Made by a program: the position numbers and the translations under genes. Below the pieces are notes generated by a model that was not told the origin of the DNA, searched no databases, and was given only the letters and a program-made list of their open reading frames with translations. A DNA stretch of 64,000 bases, taken from positions 778,720 to 842,719 of the forward strand of contig NZ_WXYO01000001.1 of the NCBI RefSeq assembly GCF_009901585.1, given 5' to 3'. Each line of letters opens with the position of its first letter. Position 1 is the first letter of the stretch. Of this stretch, positions 20,635-28,502 are shown piece after piece. The DNA is from Poritiphilus flavus (GTDB taxonomy: Bacteria; Bacteroidota; Bacteroidia; Flavobacteriales; Flavobacteriaceae).

Positions 20635-21582
20635 ATGCGCAGAAAGTTAATATCCCTGCTCACCATCTTTGGTGTATTGGTAGCCAGTGCCCAGGAGCTT
20701 ACCGTACCCCAACTCTCCCAGTACCTGGCAGATAATCCCTTCGTGATGTCTCCTACTTATGCTGGGATAGGAGACCATATCAAAGTACGTATTAACGGGC
20801 TCACCCAGTGGGTAGGTATCGAAGATGCTCCGGATACCCAGTCCCTAGCCGCCGATGCCAGATTAGGGAACAGATCCGGATTGGGCATGATATTGTACAA
20901 TGACAGTAATGGCTTTACCCGTCAGAGAGGTGCCCGCTTGTCTTTTGCGCACCACCTCACCCTGGACCGTTACGATGATGAGTTCTTCTCATTCGGAATA
21001 TCCTATAACTATAACGGTTTCCGTGTAGAGAACGAGGAGGCACAGCAAAGCGGTGACCCCAATGTAGACAACCGAAGAACGGACAACCACAATTTTGATA
21101 TCGGCGTACTATACCGTAAAGACAAGTTCTACTTAAGCCTTAATGCTTCCAATTTGCTAAATAAGGACCTTACGAACTTCGTGGATGCCCTTAATGAACC
21201 GAATGCGCTGCGAAATTACTATGTCTACACCGGATACCGGTATACCAAGAACAAGAACAGCCGTCTGGAAATAGAACCCTCCGTTTTCTTTCAGTGGTTT
21301 GAAAGTGATGGAAGGTCTGTGACCGACCTGAATACCAAATTCCGCTGGTATGATTTTGAGGATTATTACTATGCCGGGGTGACTTACCGCTTTTTGAACG
21401 ACCAGATCGGGGATCCCTTGTATATCGCACCTATCGTAGGCCTCAAAAAGAGTAATTTTTACTTTGGGTATTCCTATCAGATCATACTTAATGAGATCCT
21501 TGGCTTTAGTACAGGTACCCATGTGGTTACCCTGGGTGTAGACCTGTTCCAGGGCTTGAGTAATTGCCGCTGTACTTATTGA
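20635..21582 (+). CDS. PorP/SprF-family T9SS outer-membrane protein
   Basis: 315 residues, starting 20 bases after the giant adhesin. It has a signal peptide (residues 1-20, ending VASAQ) and the full PorP/SprF pattern: LPQLSQYLADNPFVMSPTYAG-like start, GLGMILYNDSNGFTRQRGARLSFAHH, then alternating aromatic beta strands ending at a C-terminal YSYQIILNEI...THVVTLGVDL strand. SprF, encoded next to sprB in F. johnsoniae, is needed for SprB to reach the surface. Order and spacing here match, so the likely job is secretion or anchoring of the 5789-residue adhesin. PorP itself is a T9SS component, but the gene pairing favours the SprF role. Confidence 0.92.
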   Translation: MRRKLISLLTIFGVLVASAQELTVPQLSQYLADNPFVMSPTYAGIGDHIKVRINGLTQWVGIEDAPDTQSLAADARLGNRSGLGMILYNDSNGFTRQRGARLSFAHHLTLDRYDDEFFSFGISYNYNGFRVENEEAQQSGDPNVDNRRTDNHNFDIGVLYRKDKFYLSLNASNLLNKDLTNFVDALNEPNALRNYYVYTGYRYTKNKNSRLEIEPSVFFQWFESDGRSVTDLNTKFRWYDFEDYYYAGVTYRFLNDQIGDPLYIAPIVGLKKSNFYFGYSYQIILNEILGFSTGTHVVTLGVDLFQGLSNCRCTY

Positions 21583-21631
21583 TAAAAGCAGCTTTTTTGT
21601 TACTTGTCTGAGGCTTTTTCCCAGTTTCCAT

Positions 21632-21639
21632 TAGATTTG
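21632..21639 (+). promoter_or_regulatory. Candidate -7 promoter box upstream of folB
   Basis: TAGATTTG fits the Bacteroidota TAnnTTTG -7 element 17 bases before the folB ATG at 21657. A TTG lies at 21604-21606, but the spacing of 25 bases is longer than the usual 17-23, so the -33 part is uncertain. Confidence 0.45.
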
Positions 21640-21656
21640 CAGAAATTCCGGATCTG

Positions 21657-22016
21657 ATGGATCTAATAAAGCTGGAAAATATACGGGTGTACAGCTACCA
21701 CGGCTGTTTGGAGGAAGAGGCGATCATAGGCAGCGACTATCGCGTGGATGTTACGGTAGGAGCGGACCTTGGCAAAGCTTCCCTTTCCGATCAATTATCA
21801 GACACCATAGATTACGTCCACATAAACCGCATTGTTAAAGAAGAAATGGCCATTCGATCCAAACTTTTGGAGCATGTGGCCAAACGCATTATAGACCGTC
21901 TTTTTGCAGAACTGGAGCTACTGCTCACAGCCTCAGTAACTGTAGCAAAAATAAACCCTCCTATTGGTGGAGACGTTCAAAGTGTCCAGGTAGTTCTGGA
22001 AGCCAAGAGAAGCTAA
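21657..22016 (+). CDS. folB: Dihydroneopterin aldolase
   Basis: 119 residues, the usual FolB length. The enzyme splits 7,8-dihydroneopterin to 6-hydroxymethyl-dihydropterin and glycolaldehyde in folate synthesis. Family marks are visible: the N-terminal strand LENIRVYSYHGCLEEE, the glutamate in LLEHVAKRI that grips the pterin, and the late KINPPIGGDVQSVQV segment carrying the catalytic lysine. The ATG at 21657 sits just downstream of a TAnnTTTG box and upstream of tRNA-Cys. No neighbouring folate genes are present. Confidence 0.93.
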   Translation: MDLIKLENIRVYSYHGCLEEEAIIGSDYRVDVTVGADLGKASLSDQLSDTIDYVHINRIVKEEMAIRSKLLEHVAKRIIDRLFAELELLLTASVTVAKINPPIGGDVQSVQVVLEAKRS

Positions 22017-22022
22017 ATTTCT

Positions 22023-22052
22023 TTTTGAAACTCCGAAAAAGCCCTACATTTG
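22023..22052 (+). promoter_or_regulatory. Promoter of tRNA-Cys (Bacteroidota type)
   Basis: TTTTG ending at 22027, a 17-base spacer, then TACATTTG at 22045-22052. This matches the Bacteroidota primary-sigma consensus TTG-N17-23-TAnnTTTG. Transcription would begin about 6-7 bases later, only a few bases before the mature tRNA 5' end at 22063. Confidence 0.8.
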
Positions 22053-22062
22053 CAGGACGAAT

Positions 22063-22133
22063 GGCATCGTGGCCGAGTGGCTAGGCACAGCTCTGCAAAA
22101 GCTTGTACAGCGGTTCGAATCCGCTCGATGCCT
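22063..22133 (+). tRNA. tRNA-Cys (GCA anticodon)
   Basis: Acceptor arms GGCATCG (22063-22069) and CGATGCC (22126-22132) pair fully, with discriminator U at 22133, as expected for tRNA-Cys. D arm GCC...GGC, anticodon loop CUGCAAA with GCA at 22095-22097, and T arm AGCGG-TTCGAAT-CCGCT are all present. The first anticodon-stem pair (C27/U43) is a mismatch. CCA is not encoded. It has its own promoter and terminator. Confidence 0.96.
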
Positions 22134-22138
22134 CAGGG

Positions 22139-22167
22139 AAAACCGCTCATAATGGGCGGTTTTTTTG
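22139..22167 (+). terminator. Rho-independent terminator after tRNA-Cys
   Basis: Perfect 8-bp stem AACCGCTC (22141-22148) / GGGCGGTT (22154-22161, one G-T pair) with a 5-base loop ATAAT, followed by a run of T. On the minus strand the same stem is followed by TTTTCCC, so it may also stop transcription of the lysE-family gene converging from the right. Confidence 0.88.
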
Positions 22168-22192
22168 TTTTTTGACTATTAAAGATTCGCGC

Positions 22193-22867
22193 TTATTCCC
22201 GGATGCGCTCTATCCTTTCAATCCCTTCCTGTATATTTAATTGATCTTTGGGTAAAAACCCTTTGATGATGAATACGATCCCACAGATCAACAATATGAT
22301 CCCCAAACCCTTTTTGGCCAATAGAATACGTTCCGGAGTAAGTTTTCTTTTTAATTGTTTGGCAAGCAATATCTTAAAGACATCCGTGATAAGATAGGCC
22401 AGGAGCATAGAAGAAAAGAAGATCATAATACGGTTTGGATCGTTATCCAAACTGGGGCCTACTACTATTATCACCCCCAGCCAGAATACCAATACCCCAA
22501 TATTTATGAAGTTCAGCAGGAAACCCTTGGCAAAAAGGCCCAGGTAACCTCCCATTCTATGCGTTATTCTCGGTTTTTGTGCTTTGGAATCCTTTTTAAA
22601 GAAGGTGGTAATGCCGTAAACCAGTAAAATTACCCCCCCGAACACATATAGTCCTGGCTGATTGCTCAAATTCTCCAATAATTGAGAACTACTGAAATAC
22701 GCGATGAACAAGAAAAAGATATCTGCCAGTATCACCCCCAGGTCAAAAACCAGGCCCGCGCGGAATCCTCTGGTGGCACTGGTCTCCAAAAGCACAAAAA
22801 AAACAGGGCCAATTACAAAACTCAGAAAAAATCCCAGGGGAATCGCAGCTTGTACATCGTCTAACAT
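22193..22867 (-). CDS. LysE/RhtB-family amino-acid exporter
   Basis: 224 residues with about six hydrophobic membrane segments. The start (AIPLGFFLSFVIGPVFFVLLETSATRGF) carries the family G-P-x-x signature used by LysE/RhtB efflux proteins, and a positively charged loop of ~20 residues separates TM3 and TM4. These carriers export amino acids such as lysine, threonine or homoserine; the substrate here cannot be told. It begins 17 bases after the GIN-domain gene, so it is probably the last gene of the rnr transcript. The final ~20 residues (NIQEGIERIERIRE) are a charged tail. Confidence 0.88.
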   Translation of the reverse strand: MLDDVQAAIPLGFFLSFVIGPVFFVLLETSATRGFRAGLVFDLGVILADIFFLFIAYFSSSQLLENLSNQPGLYVFGGVILLVYGITTFFKKDSKAQKPRITHRMGGYLGLFAKGFLLNFINIGVLVFWLGVIIVVGPSLDNDPNRIMIFFSSMLLAYLITDVFKILLAKQLKRKLTPERILLAKKGLGIILLICGIVFIIKGFLPKDQLNIQEGIERIERIRE

Positions 22868-22884
22868 ATTGGTGCTTTCCTGGG

Positions 22885-23574
22885 TTACATACGATTTATT
22901 TTTCCGCCAAAAACGGTTTTCTCATCCATCTTAGAGGGGTCGCCCCAGACCTGAACTTCCCCACCGGCTTTAACAGTAGCCTTTACATAATCCGTGGCAA
23001 AGATCTCTGCAGTAGAGCCGGCATTTACATTTACCGTAGTGAATTTGGTTTTAAAATTCTTGCCTTCGTATATGCCTCCGGTATTGATGAGCACGTCCTG
23101 ATTGTCTGAAAAGCCCTCGGCCCTGATCACTCCTCCGGTCACCGATTTGATCAATAACTGTTCAACCTCTGCATTGACCACCACTTCTCCGCCTTCCTGG
23201 GCTTTTAATTCCAGCACATCCTGCCTCAGCGTCTCTTTAGAACTTATCCTGGCGTCCTCATTCACATCAATAACCACGATCTTCTCGGTGTAGTACAAAT
23301 CGATGAAAGTGCGGTAGCCACTGAATATCTTATCTATCTCCATGCGCAGCTTCAGAACACCCTTGTTGTTAACAATGGCGACTTTTTGAGTATTTGCACC
23401 TGTTATTACCGCCCTGTTGGCATCGGATTTTATCAGATTTACCGAAAGGCCGTCAAAAGCCTTTACTTCCGTAAATCGCTCCAGTTCCCGGGTGATCTTT
23501 TCTTCCTGCCCCCGTGTAATCGTAAGGTTGGCAAGCAAGAAACAAAGCCAGAAAAAAGATTTGTACTTCTTCAT
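22885..23574 (-). CDS. Secreted GIN-domain (DUF2807) protein
   Basis: 229 residues with an N-terminal signal peptide (residues 1-22, ...TITRG). The body is a right-handed beta-helix-like repeat typical of the 'head GIN' family: FTEVKAFDGLSVNLIKSDAN, VLKLRMEIDK, ALELKAQEGGEVVVNAEVEQLLIKSVTGG-type rungs, ending in KAGGEVQVWGDPSKMDEKTVFGGKI. It is common in Bacteroidota, placed in the periplasm or outer membrane, with no established biochemical role. It lies 34 bases after rnr and 17 before the LysE-family gene on the same strand. Confidence 0.88.
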   Translation of the reverse strand: MKKYKSFFWLCFLLANLTITRGQEEKITRELERFTEVKAFDGLSVNLIKSDANRAVITGANTQKVAIVNNKGVLKLRMEIDKIFSGYRTFIDLYYTEKIVVIDVNEDARISSKETLRQDVLELKAQEGGEVVVNAEVEQLLIKSVTGGVIRAEGFSDNQDVLINTGGIYEGKNFKTKFTTVNVNAGSTAEIFATDYVKATVKAGGEVQVWGDPSKMDEKTVFGGKINRM

Positions 23575-23608
23575 TTTATATCTGATAAAATGCCGTTTGC
23601 AATACGGT

Positions 23609-25795
23609 TCAATCCACTTTGCCTAAAAGTGAAAAGTCCAGGTGGCGCTTCAATAAGTCGGTCTCCTTCACCATCACTTTCACCTCATCTCCGAGTTGGT
23701 ACATTTTACCTGTCCGCTCCCCGATTATGGCGTATTGCCGTTCATCAAAGTTATAATAATCATCTTTTATATCCCTAATTCTCACCATTCCCTCACATTT
23801 ATTTTCGATGATCTCCACATAGATCCCCCATTCCGTAACCCCTGAAATCACCCCGAGGAACTCTTCATCCTGATGATCTTGCATAAACTTGATCTGCATG
23901 TACTTTATGGAATCCCTTTCAGCGTTTGCGGCCAGGTTTTCCATATCGGAGGAATGCCTGCACTTTTCCTCGTACCTTTCAGCTTTTACTGAATTGCCCC
24001 CATCCAGATAGTGTTGTAATAACCTGTGCGCCATAATATCCGGATATCGCCTGATCGGTGAAGTAAAGTGAGAGTAATATTCAAATGCCAGGCCGTAATG
24101 TCCGATGTTTTCAGTGGTATAAACCGCCTTACTCATACTTCTTACGGCCAGGGTATCTACCAGGTTCTGTTCCTTTTGCCCCTTAACATCTTCCAGAAGC
24201 TGGTTTAGAGAATCGCTGATCGTCTTTTTATTACGGAAGTTAAGAGAATGTCCAAAACGTGAAATAATGCCGTTCAGGGCCATTAATTTCTCTTCATCCG
24301 GCTCGTCGTGAATTCGGTATACGAAAGTCTTTTTAGGTTTTTGTTTCCCAATAAATTCCGCCACCTTTTTATTCGCGAGTAACATGAACTCCTCTATCAG
24401 CTTATTCGCGTCCTTGGCTTCCTTAAAATAGATGCCCTTGGGTTCATTTTCCTTGTCCAGGTAGAATTTCACTTCCACCTTGTCAAAAGAAATGGCTCCC
24501 GCACCCATACGTTCTTTCCGCATGATCTTCGCGAGTCTGTCCAGGCTGACAATTGCCTTTACGATCTCCTTGCTAACCTGATAAGCGCCTTTCCTGATGG
24601 ATATCTCTTTAGGGATCTCAGATCTTTTGGTCTCGATAATATGCTGGGCTTCCTCATACGCAAAACGCTCATCAGAATTAATTACTGTTCGCCCAAACCA
24701 TTGATTGAGTATCTCTGCCTTCTGATTCATCCTGAAAATCGCGGAGAAAGTGTATTTCTCTTCTCTGGGTCGCAGCGAACAGGCATTATTCGAAAGTACT
24801 TCCGGTAACATTGGCACTACTCTGTCTACCAGGTAAACCGAAGTGGCCCGTTGATAGGCCTCTTCTTCCAATATACTGTCCGGATGCACATAGTGCGATA
24901 CATCCGCGATATGTATTCCTATCTCATATTCTCCGTTCTCCAGCTCGGTAAAGGACAGGGCATCGTCAAAATCTTTAGCGTCCTTGGGATCTATAGTGAA
25001 AGTCAACGTATCCCGCATATCCCTTCGTTTGGCGATCTCTTCTTTTTTTATGGAAGTGTCCAACTCATTCGCAAAGCGTTCAATTTCCACCGGGAATTCA
25101 TGAGGTAATCCGTACTCCGCGAGAATAGCATGGATCTCTGTATGATGATCCCCCGGCTTTCCTAGAACTTCAATGATCTCACCAAAGGGAGACTCCGCGC
25201 TATCCGGCCACTCATTGATCTCCACAATGACCTTATCCCCGTCTTTAGCCTTGCCTATTTTTGCCATCGGAATAAAGATATCCGTATACATCCTGTTATC
25301 CGTAGGGGTCACAAAGGCAAAGGACTTTTGTAGATCTACAATACCGACAAAAGAAGTTTTCCTGCGCTTTAGCACCCTGGTGATCTCTCCTTCCAGCTTT
25401 TGCGATTTCCGTTTAGGGTAAACAAATACTTCCACAGTATCCCCGTGAAATGCCCTTCCCAGTTTTGATCCGGGGATAAAGATGTCTTCGGGCAAACTAT
25501 CCACCAAAACATAGGCATTTCCTCTTAGGGTGATATCTACCTGTCCTGTAAATATGGTTTTATCCGATAGTGCCTTGAATTTTCCGCGGTTTTCCTGGCG
25601 GATCCTTTTCTTTTCGTGTAGTTGACCCAGCCTTTTTATAAGCATATTCCTTCCTTCAGTATCCGTTATCCGGAGCTTGGCTGCGATCTGTTTATAGTTG
25701 AAGCTCCTGTTCGGTTCTTTCTCCAGGACCGTAAAAATTCCTTTGGTTATTTCATTCTTACGGTGGTTTTTAGCTCTCTTAGTTCTTTTCGACAT
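23609..25795 (-). CDS. rnr: Ribonuclease R (3'-5' exoribonuclease)
   Basis: 728 residues, close to the usual RNase R size. Order: basic N-terminus with a winged-helix (about 15-65, NYKQIAAKLRITDTEGRNMLIKRL), two cold-shock OB folds (~75-225), the RNB catalytic domain (~250-590) with the metal-binding block TIDPKDAKDFDDALSF, and a C-terminal S1 domain (~640-725, GVISGVTEWGIYVEI). It degrades structured RNA processively and takes part in rRNA and mRNA quality control. The ATG at 25795 is followed by a lysine/arginine-rich stretch normal for this family. Likely first gene of an rnr / GIN / lysE-like transcript. Confidence 0.96.
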   Translation of the reverse strand: MSKRTKRAKNHRKNEITKGIFTVLEKEPNRSFNYKQIAAKLRITDTEGRNMLIKRLGQLHEKKRIRQENRGKFKALSDKTIFTGQVDITLRGNAYVLVDSLPEDIFIPGSKLGRAFHGDTVEVFVYPKRKSQKLEGEITRVLKRRKTSFVGIVDLQKSFAFVTPTDNRMYTDIFIPMAKIGKAKDGDKVIVEINEWPDSAESPFGEIIEVLGKPGDHHTEIHAILAEYGLPHEFPVEIERFANELDTSIKKEEIAKRRDMRDTLTFTIDPKDAKDFDDALSFTELENGEYEIGIHIADVSHYVHPDSILEEEAYQRATSVYLVDRVVPMLPEVLSNNACSLRPREEKYTFSAIFRMNQKAEILNQWFGRTVINSDERFAYEEAQHIIETKRSEIPKEISIRKGAYQVSKEIVKAIVSLDRLAKIMRKERMGAGAISFDKVEVKFYLDKENEPKGIYFKEAKDANKLIEEFMLLANKKVAEFIGKQKPKKTFVYRIHDEPDEEKLMALNGIISRFGHSLNFRNKKTISDSLNQLLEDVKGQKEQNLVDTLAVRSMSKAVYTTENIGHYGLAFEYYSHFTSPIRRYPDIMAHRLLQHYLDGGNSVKAERYEEKCRHSSDMENLAANAERDSIKYMQIKFMQDHQDEEFLGVISGVTEWGIYVEIIENKCEGMVRIRDIKDDYYNFDERQYAIIGERTGKMYQLGDEVKVMVKETDLLKRHLDFSLLGKVD

Positions 25796-26399
25796 TAAAA
25801 TCCAATTTGGGCGGAAAATTACAAATTAAAAAGCTAGGACCTTAGTTCAGAATTATCAGCTTTCTCAAAACCTTCCTTTTCTTATAAACAAACACTATAT
25901 AATGTTTATTTTCTTTTTGTTATTATTTTATAAATCCAGGGCTTATGATTGTTTGTTAATATTTAGGAAAAGTTATTTAAGTAAAACTTGCTTTCAACTG
26001 AAATGTATTTTTATTGACATTTTTTACCATGGATTTCTATCTAATATTCAACGAATTATATTTTTTATTAACCCTTTTTGATAAGCTGTTTCAACATGGA
26101 TTTTTTGATAAGTTAACATTACCAAATTGTTAATTCAGCGCGTTTTGATACTCAAATCCTGAAGTTAACTTCTGAGAAATAGAGTTGGAGGATACCGCAT
26201 TCTTTTTGTAGGTCATTTTTTTTGAAAAAAACAAAATATAAAGATGATTTGTTTTCCGCAGATCTTCAACAATTCATGTAAAATGTAAACCGCTATAAAT
26301 AAAGCTGTTAAATCTGTGCTTTAGAGGCCTTGTTAATAAACATAGATAAGACAAATCACCTTAGGATTTGTATTTTTGTAATAACAAATTCTATCAAAG
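25796..26399. other. AT-rich divergent intergenic region between rnr and rpiB
   Basis: A 604-base stretch with no convincing gene. It is strongly AT-rich and has long T and A runs, and a short direct repeat (TTTTTGATAAG at about 26079 and 26104, each near CATGGATTT). It must contain the rnr promoter on the minus strand and the rpiB promoter on the plus strand. I see no tRNA, riboswitch or CRISPR-like pattern; a small RNA cannot be excluded. Confidence 0.6.
26371..26378 (+). promoter_or_regulatory. Candidate -7 box of rpiB
   Basis: TATTTTTG matches TAnnTTTG and ends 21 bases before the rpiB ATG. No TTG occurs at the ideal -33 distance, so this is a half-site only. Confidence 0.4.
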
Positions 26400-26831
26400 A
26401 TGAAAATATCCGTAGGTAACGATCACGCTGGAACAGAGTATAAACTGGCTATACTTGGCCTTCTTAAGTCGATGCATATTGAAGTTAAGAATTATGGTAC
26501 TGATGGCACCGATAGTGTGGATTACCCGGATTTTATTCATCCTGTAGCGGATGATGTGTCCTCGGGAAAGGCGGAGTTGGGTATCATCATATGCGGTAGT
26601 GGAAATGGGGCTTCAATGACAGCGAACAAGCATCAGAAAATACGAGCTGCTTTATGCTGGAACAAAGAGATCGTCGCATTGGCCAGGGAACACAATGACG
26701 CAAATATTCTAAGTTTACCTGCGCGATTTATCGCGCTTCCTCAGGCTTTGGAGATGGTCAAGACTTTTCTGGAAACCGATTTTGCAGGGGGAAGGCACGA
26801 ACGAAGGATAGAAAAAATTCCCTGCATGTAG
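26400..26831 (+). CDS. rpiB: Ribose-5-phosphate isomerase B
   Basis: 143 residues, the normal RpiB/LacAB length. It interconverts ribose-5-phosphate and ribulose-5-phosphate in the pentose phosphate pathway. Visible marks: start ISVGNDHAGTEYK (phosphate-binding DHAG), VDYPDF, the catalytic-cysteine segment GIIICGSGNGASMTANK and NDANILSLPARF. It stands alone after the long spacer and is followed by a CDF transporter 67 bases on. A housekeeping role is most likely, although the same fold also includes allose-6-phosphate isomerases. Confidence 0.94.
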   Translation: MKISVGNDHAGTEYKLAILGLLKSMHIEVKNYGTDGTDSVDYPDFIHPVADDVSSGKAELGIIICGSGNGASMTANKHQKIRAALCWNKEIVALAREHNDANILSLPARFIALPQALEMVKTFLETDFAGGRHERRIEKIPCM

Positions 26832-26898
26832 CTCTTAAGCCGTCCGCGCTTCATTTTTCAGCCAAAATCCCCGTAACTTTAAGGGATAAAATCTATTC

Positions 26899-27813
26899 AT
26901 GGGACATTCGCATAGCCACCATAATCATGGTCATGCCGATTTAAAGGGGAGGAACCTCTTTATTTCGATTATCCTCAATGTACTTATAACTGTTTCTCAG
27001 GTTATAGGAGGCATTATTTCCGGTAGTCTTTCCCTGCTTTCGGACGCGCTTCACAATTTTTCGGATGTCTTATCCCTTGTCATAAGTTATGCGGCTACAA
27101 AATTAGCCAAAAGGGAAGCTTCAACTAACAAGACTTTCGGTTATAAAAGGGCGGAGATCATAGCCGCATTTGTAAATGCGGCCACATTGGTAGTTGTGGC
27201 GGTTATTCTGATCAAAGAAGCTATAGAGCGGTTCCTGGATCCTAGAGAGATAGCATCAGATCTGGTTATTTGGTTGTCTTTGTTGGGTATTCTGGCTAAT
27301 GGTTTCAGTGTTTTGCTGCTCAAAAAGGATTCCGACAGGAATATGAATATGAGATCGGCATATTTGCATTTGCTAACGGATATGATGGCTTCTGTTGCGG
27401 TTCTTATCGGGGGAATCCTGATGAAACTCTATGCGGTTTATTGGGTAGATCCGTTGCTGACATTGCTAATCGCCCTATATCTTATTTATGTTGGATATGA
27501 CCTCTTGCGAAAATCCACTAGGGTGCTAATGCTATTTACCCCTGACACTATTGAAGTGAAAAAAATTGTAGAGGCGATAGGCAGCATACGTTCGGTTAAG
27601 AATGTGCATCACGTGCATATTTGGCAGCTCAATGAGGAAGAAGTGCACCTGGAAGCCCATATAGATTTTGACCGGGATATAAATTTATCTGAATTTGACA
27701 AAATTCTGGATCAGATCGAAGAGGAAGTATATCACAAATTTGGAATAAACCATGTCAATATCCAGCCGGAATACGGGAAATGCGATAGCAAAAAAGTGAT
27801 TGTACAGGACTGA
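26899..27813 (+). CDS. Cation diffusion facilitator (Zn/Co/Cd exporter)
   Basis: 304 residues. A histidine-rich N-terminus (HSHSHHNHGHADL) precedes six membrane helices. The two metal-site helices carry the CDF HxxxD pattern (HNFSDVLSL in TM2, HLLTDMMAS in TM5), and a cytoplasmic ferredoxin-like domain (~210-300) contains VHHVHIWQLNEEEVHLEAHI. CzcD/ZitB-type members move Zn2+, Co2+ or Cd2+ out of the cytoplasm in exchange for protons. The acetyltransferase gene starts 1 base after its stop, implying co-transcription. Metal specificity is inferred from the family. Confidence 0.94.
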   Translation: MGHSHSHHNHGHADLKGRNLFISIILNVLITVSQVIGGIISGSLSLLSDALHNFSDVLSLVISYAATKLAKREASTNKTFGYKRAEIIAAFVNAATLVVVAVILIKEAIERFLDPREIASDLVIWLSLLGILANGFSVLLLKKDSDRNMNMRSAYLHLLTDMMASVAVLIGGILMKLYAVYWVDPLLTLLIALYLIYVGYDLLRKSTRVLMLFTPDTIEVKKIVEAIGSIRSVKNVHHVHIWQLNEEEVHLEAHIDFDRDINLSEFDKILDQIEEEVYHKFGINHVNIQPEYGKCDSKKVIVQD

Positions 27814-27814
27814 T

Positions 27815-28258
27815 ATGAAGATTGAGATAAAAAGATTTGAAGAGCTTAATACAACGGAACTTTACGCGATTCTTAGATTGCGGAGTGAGGTATTTGTAGT
27901 GGAACAGAACTGTGTTTACCAGGACATAGATGCCAAAGATGAGAAAGCCTTACACCTTTTAGGGACTAATAAGGGAGAACTTGCAGCTTATACGCGAATC
28001 TTTAAGGCTGGAGACTACGCGGAAAAGGCCAGTATAGGCAGGGTAGTGGTAGACCCGGGGCATAGGGGACACGGTTATGGCTATGAGATTATGAAGGCCT
28101 CCCTGAAAGCTGTCAAGGAAAATATAAAGGAGGATGAAGTTGAAGTTTCTGCACAGACCTATCTAAAGGATTTTTACAATAGCCTGGGCTTTTCTGAAGT
28201 AGGGGAAGGTTACCTGGAAGATGGCATACCTCATATTAGAATGTTAGCTGCCCTTTGA
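27815..28258 (+). CDS. ElaA-like GNAT N-acetyltransferase
   Basis: 147 residues from ATG 27815 (an upstream in-frame TTG at 27800 lies inside the previous gene and is not needed). The order RLRSEVFVVEQNCVYQDIDAKDEKALHLLG is the ElaA signature, followed by the acetyl-CoA loop IGRVVVDPGHRGHGYGYEIM (R-x-x-G-x-G/A) and the late VSAQTYLKDFYNSLGF segment. GNAT enzymes transfer acetyl from acetyl-CoA to an amine; the ElaA substrate is not known. Its 3' end overlaps the convergent small gene at 28244 by 15 bases. Confidence 0.9.
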   Translation: MKIEIKRFEELNTTELYAILRLRSEVFVVEQNCVYQDIDAKDEKALHLLGTNKGELAAYTRIFKAGDYAEKASIGRVVVDPGHRGHGYGYEIMKASLKAVKENIKEDEVEVSAQTYLKDFYNSLGFSEVGEGYLEDGIPHIRMLAAL

Positions 28259-28480
28259 GACCTTTTCAAAATTCTTCTCGAAATACTCTTTGGCTACCAA
28301 CCATTGATCGTGATGGTCGTCAGGGTTTCTGGCGATCATATCCCCGACCTTAGGGCTGCCGTTTTCAATATCCGCTGCGGAAATGGAAACAAACTCAGAC
28401 AATTCCTCTCCTTCAATATACGGCCGCATTTCTGCGATATCTACCCGGCGATATTTTTCGAATTCCGATGAGTTACTCAT
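28244..28480 (-). CDS. Small conserved-looking protein of unknown function
   Basis: 78 residues from ATG 28480; a longer version from TTG 28525 would run into the symporter gene and is less likely. The protein is soluble, acidic and has no signal peptide or known motif that I recognise; notable pieces are YRRVDIAEMRPYIEGEE and VGDMIARNPDDHHDQWLVAKEYFEKNF. It begins 22 bases after the sodium:solute symporter stop, so it is likely the last gene of that operon. Function cannot be stated. Confidence 0.75.
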   Translation of the reverse strand: MSNSSEFEKYRRVDIAEMRPYIEGEELSEFVSISAADIENGSPKVGDMIARNPDDHHDQWLVAKEYFEKNFEKVSKGS

Positions 28481-28502
28481 GGCTTTAAATTCGTACTGCA
28501 AT

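Noticed and set aside
26030..26134. A 34-codon ATG frame (MDFYLIFNELYFLL...) in the AT-rich spacer
   Set aside because: Composed of A/T-driven Phe/Leu codons and overlapping a local direct repeat; likely chance.
27800..27814. TTG-start extension of the ElaA-like gene
   Set aside because: The five extra residues lie in the end of the CDF gene; ATG 27815 gives the family N-terminus.
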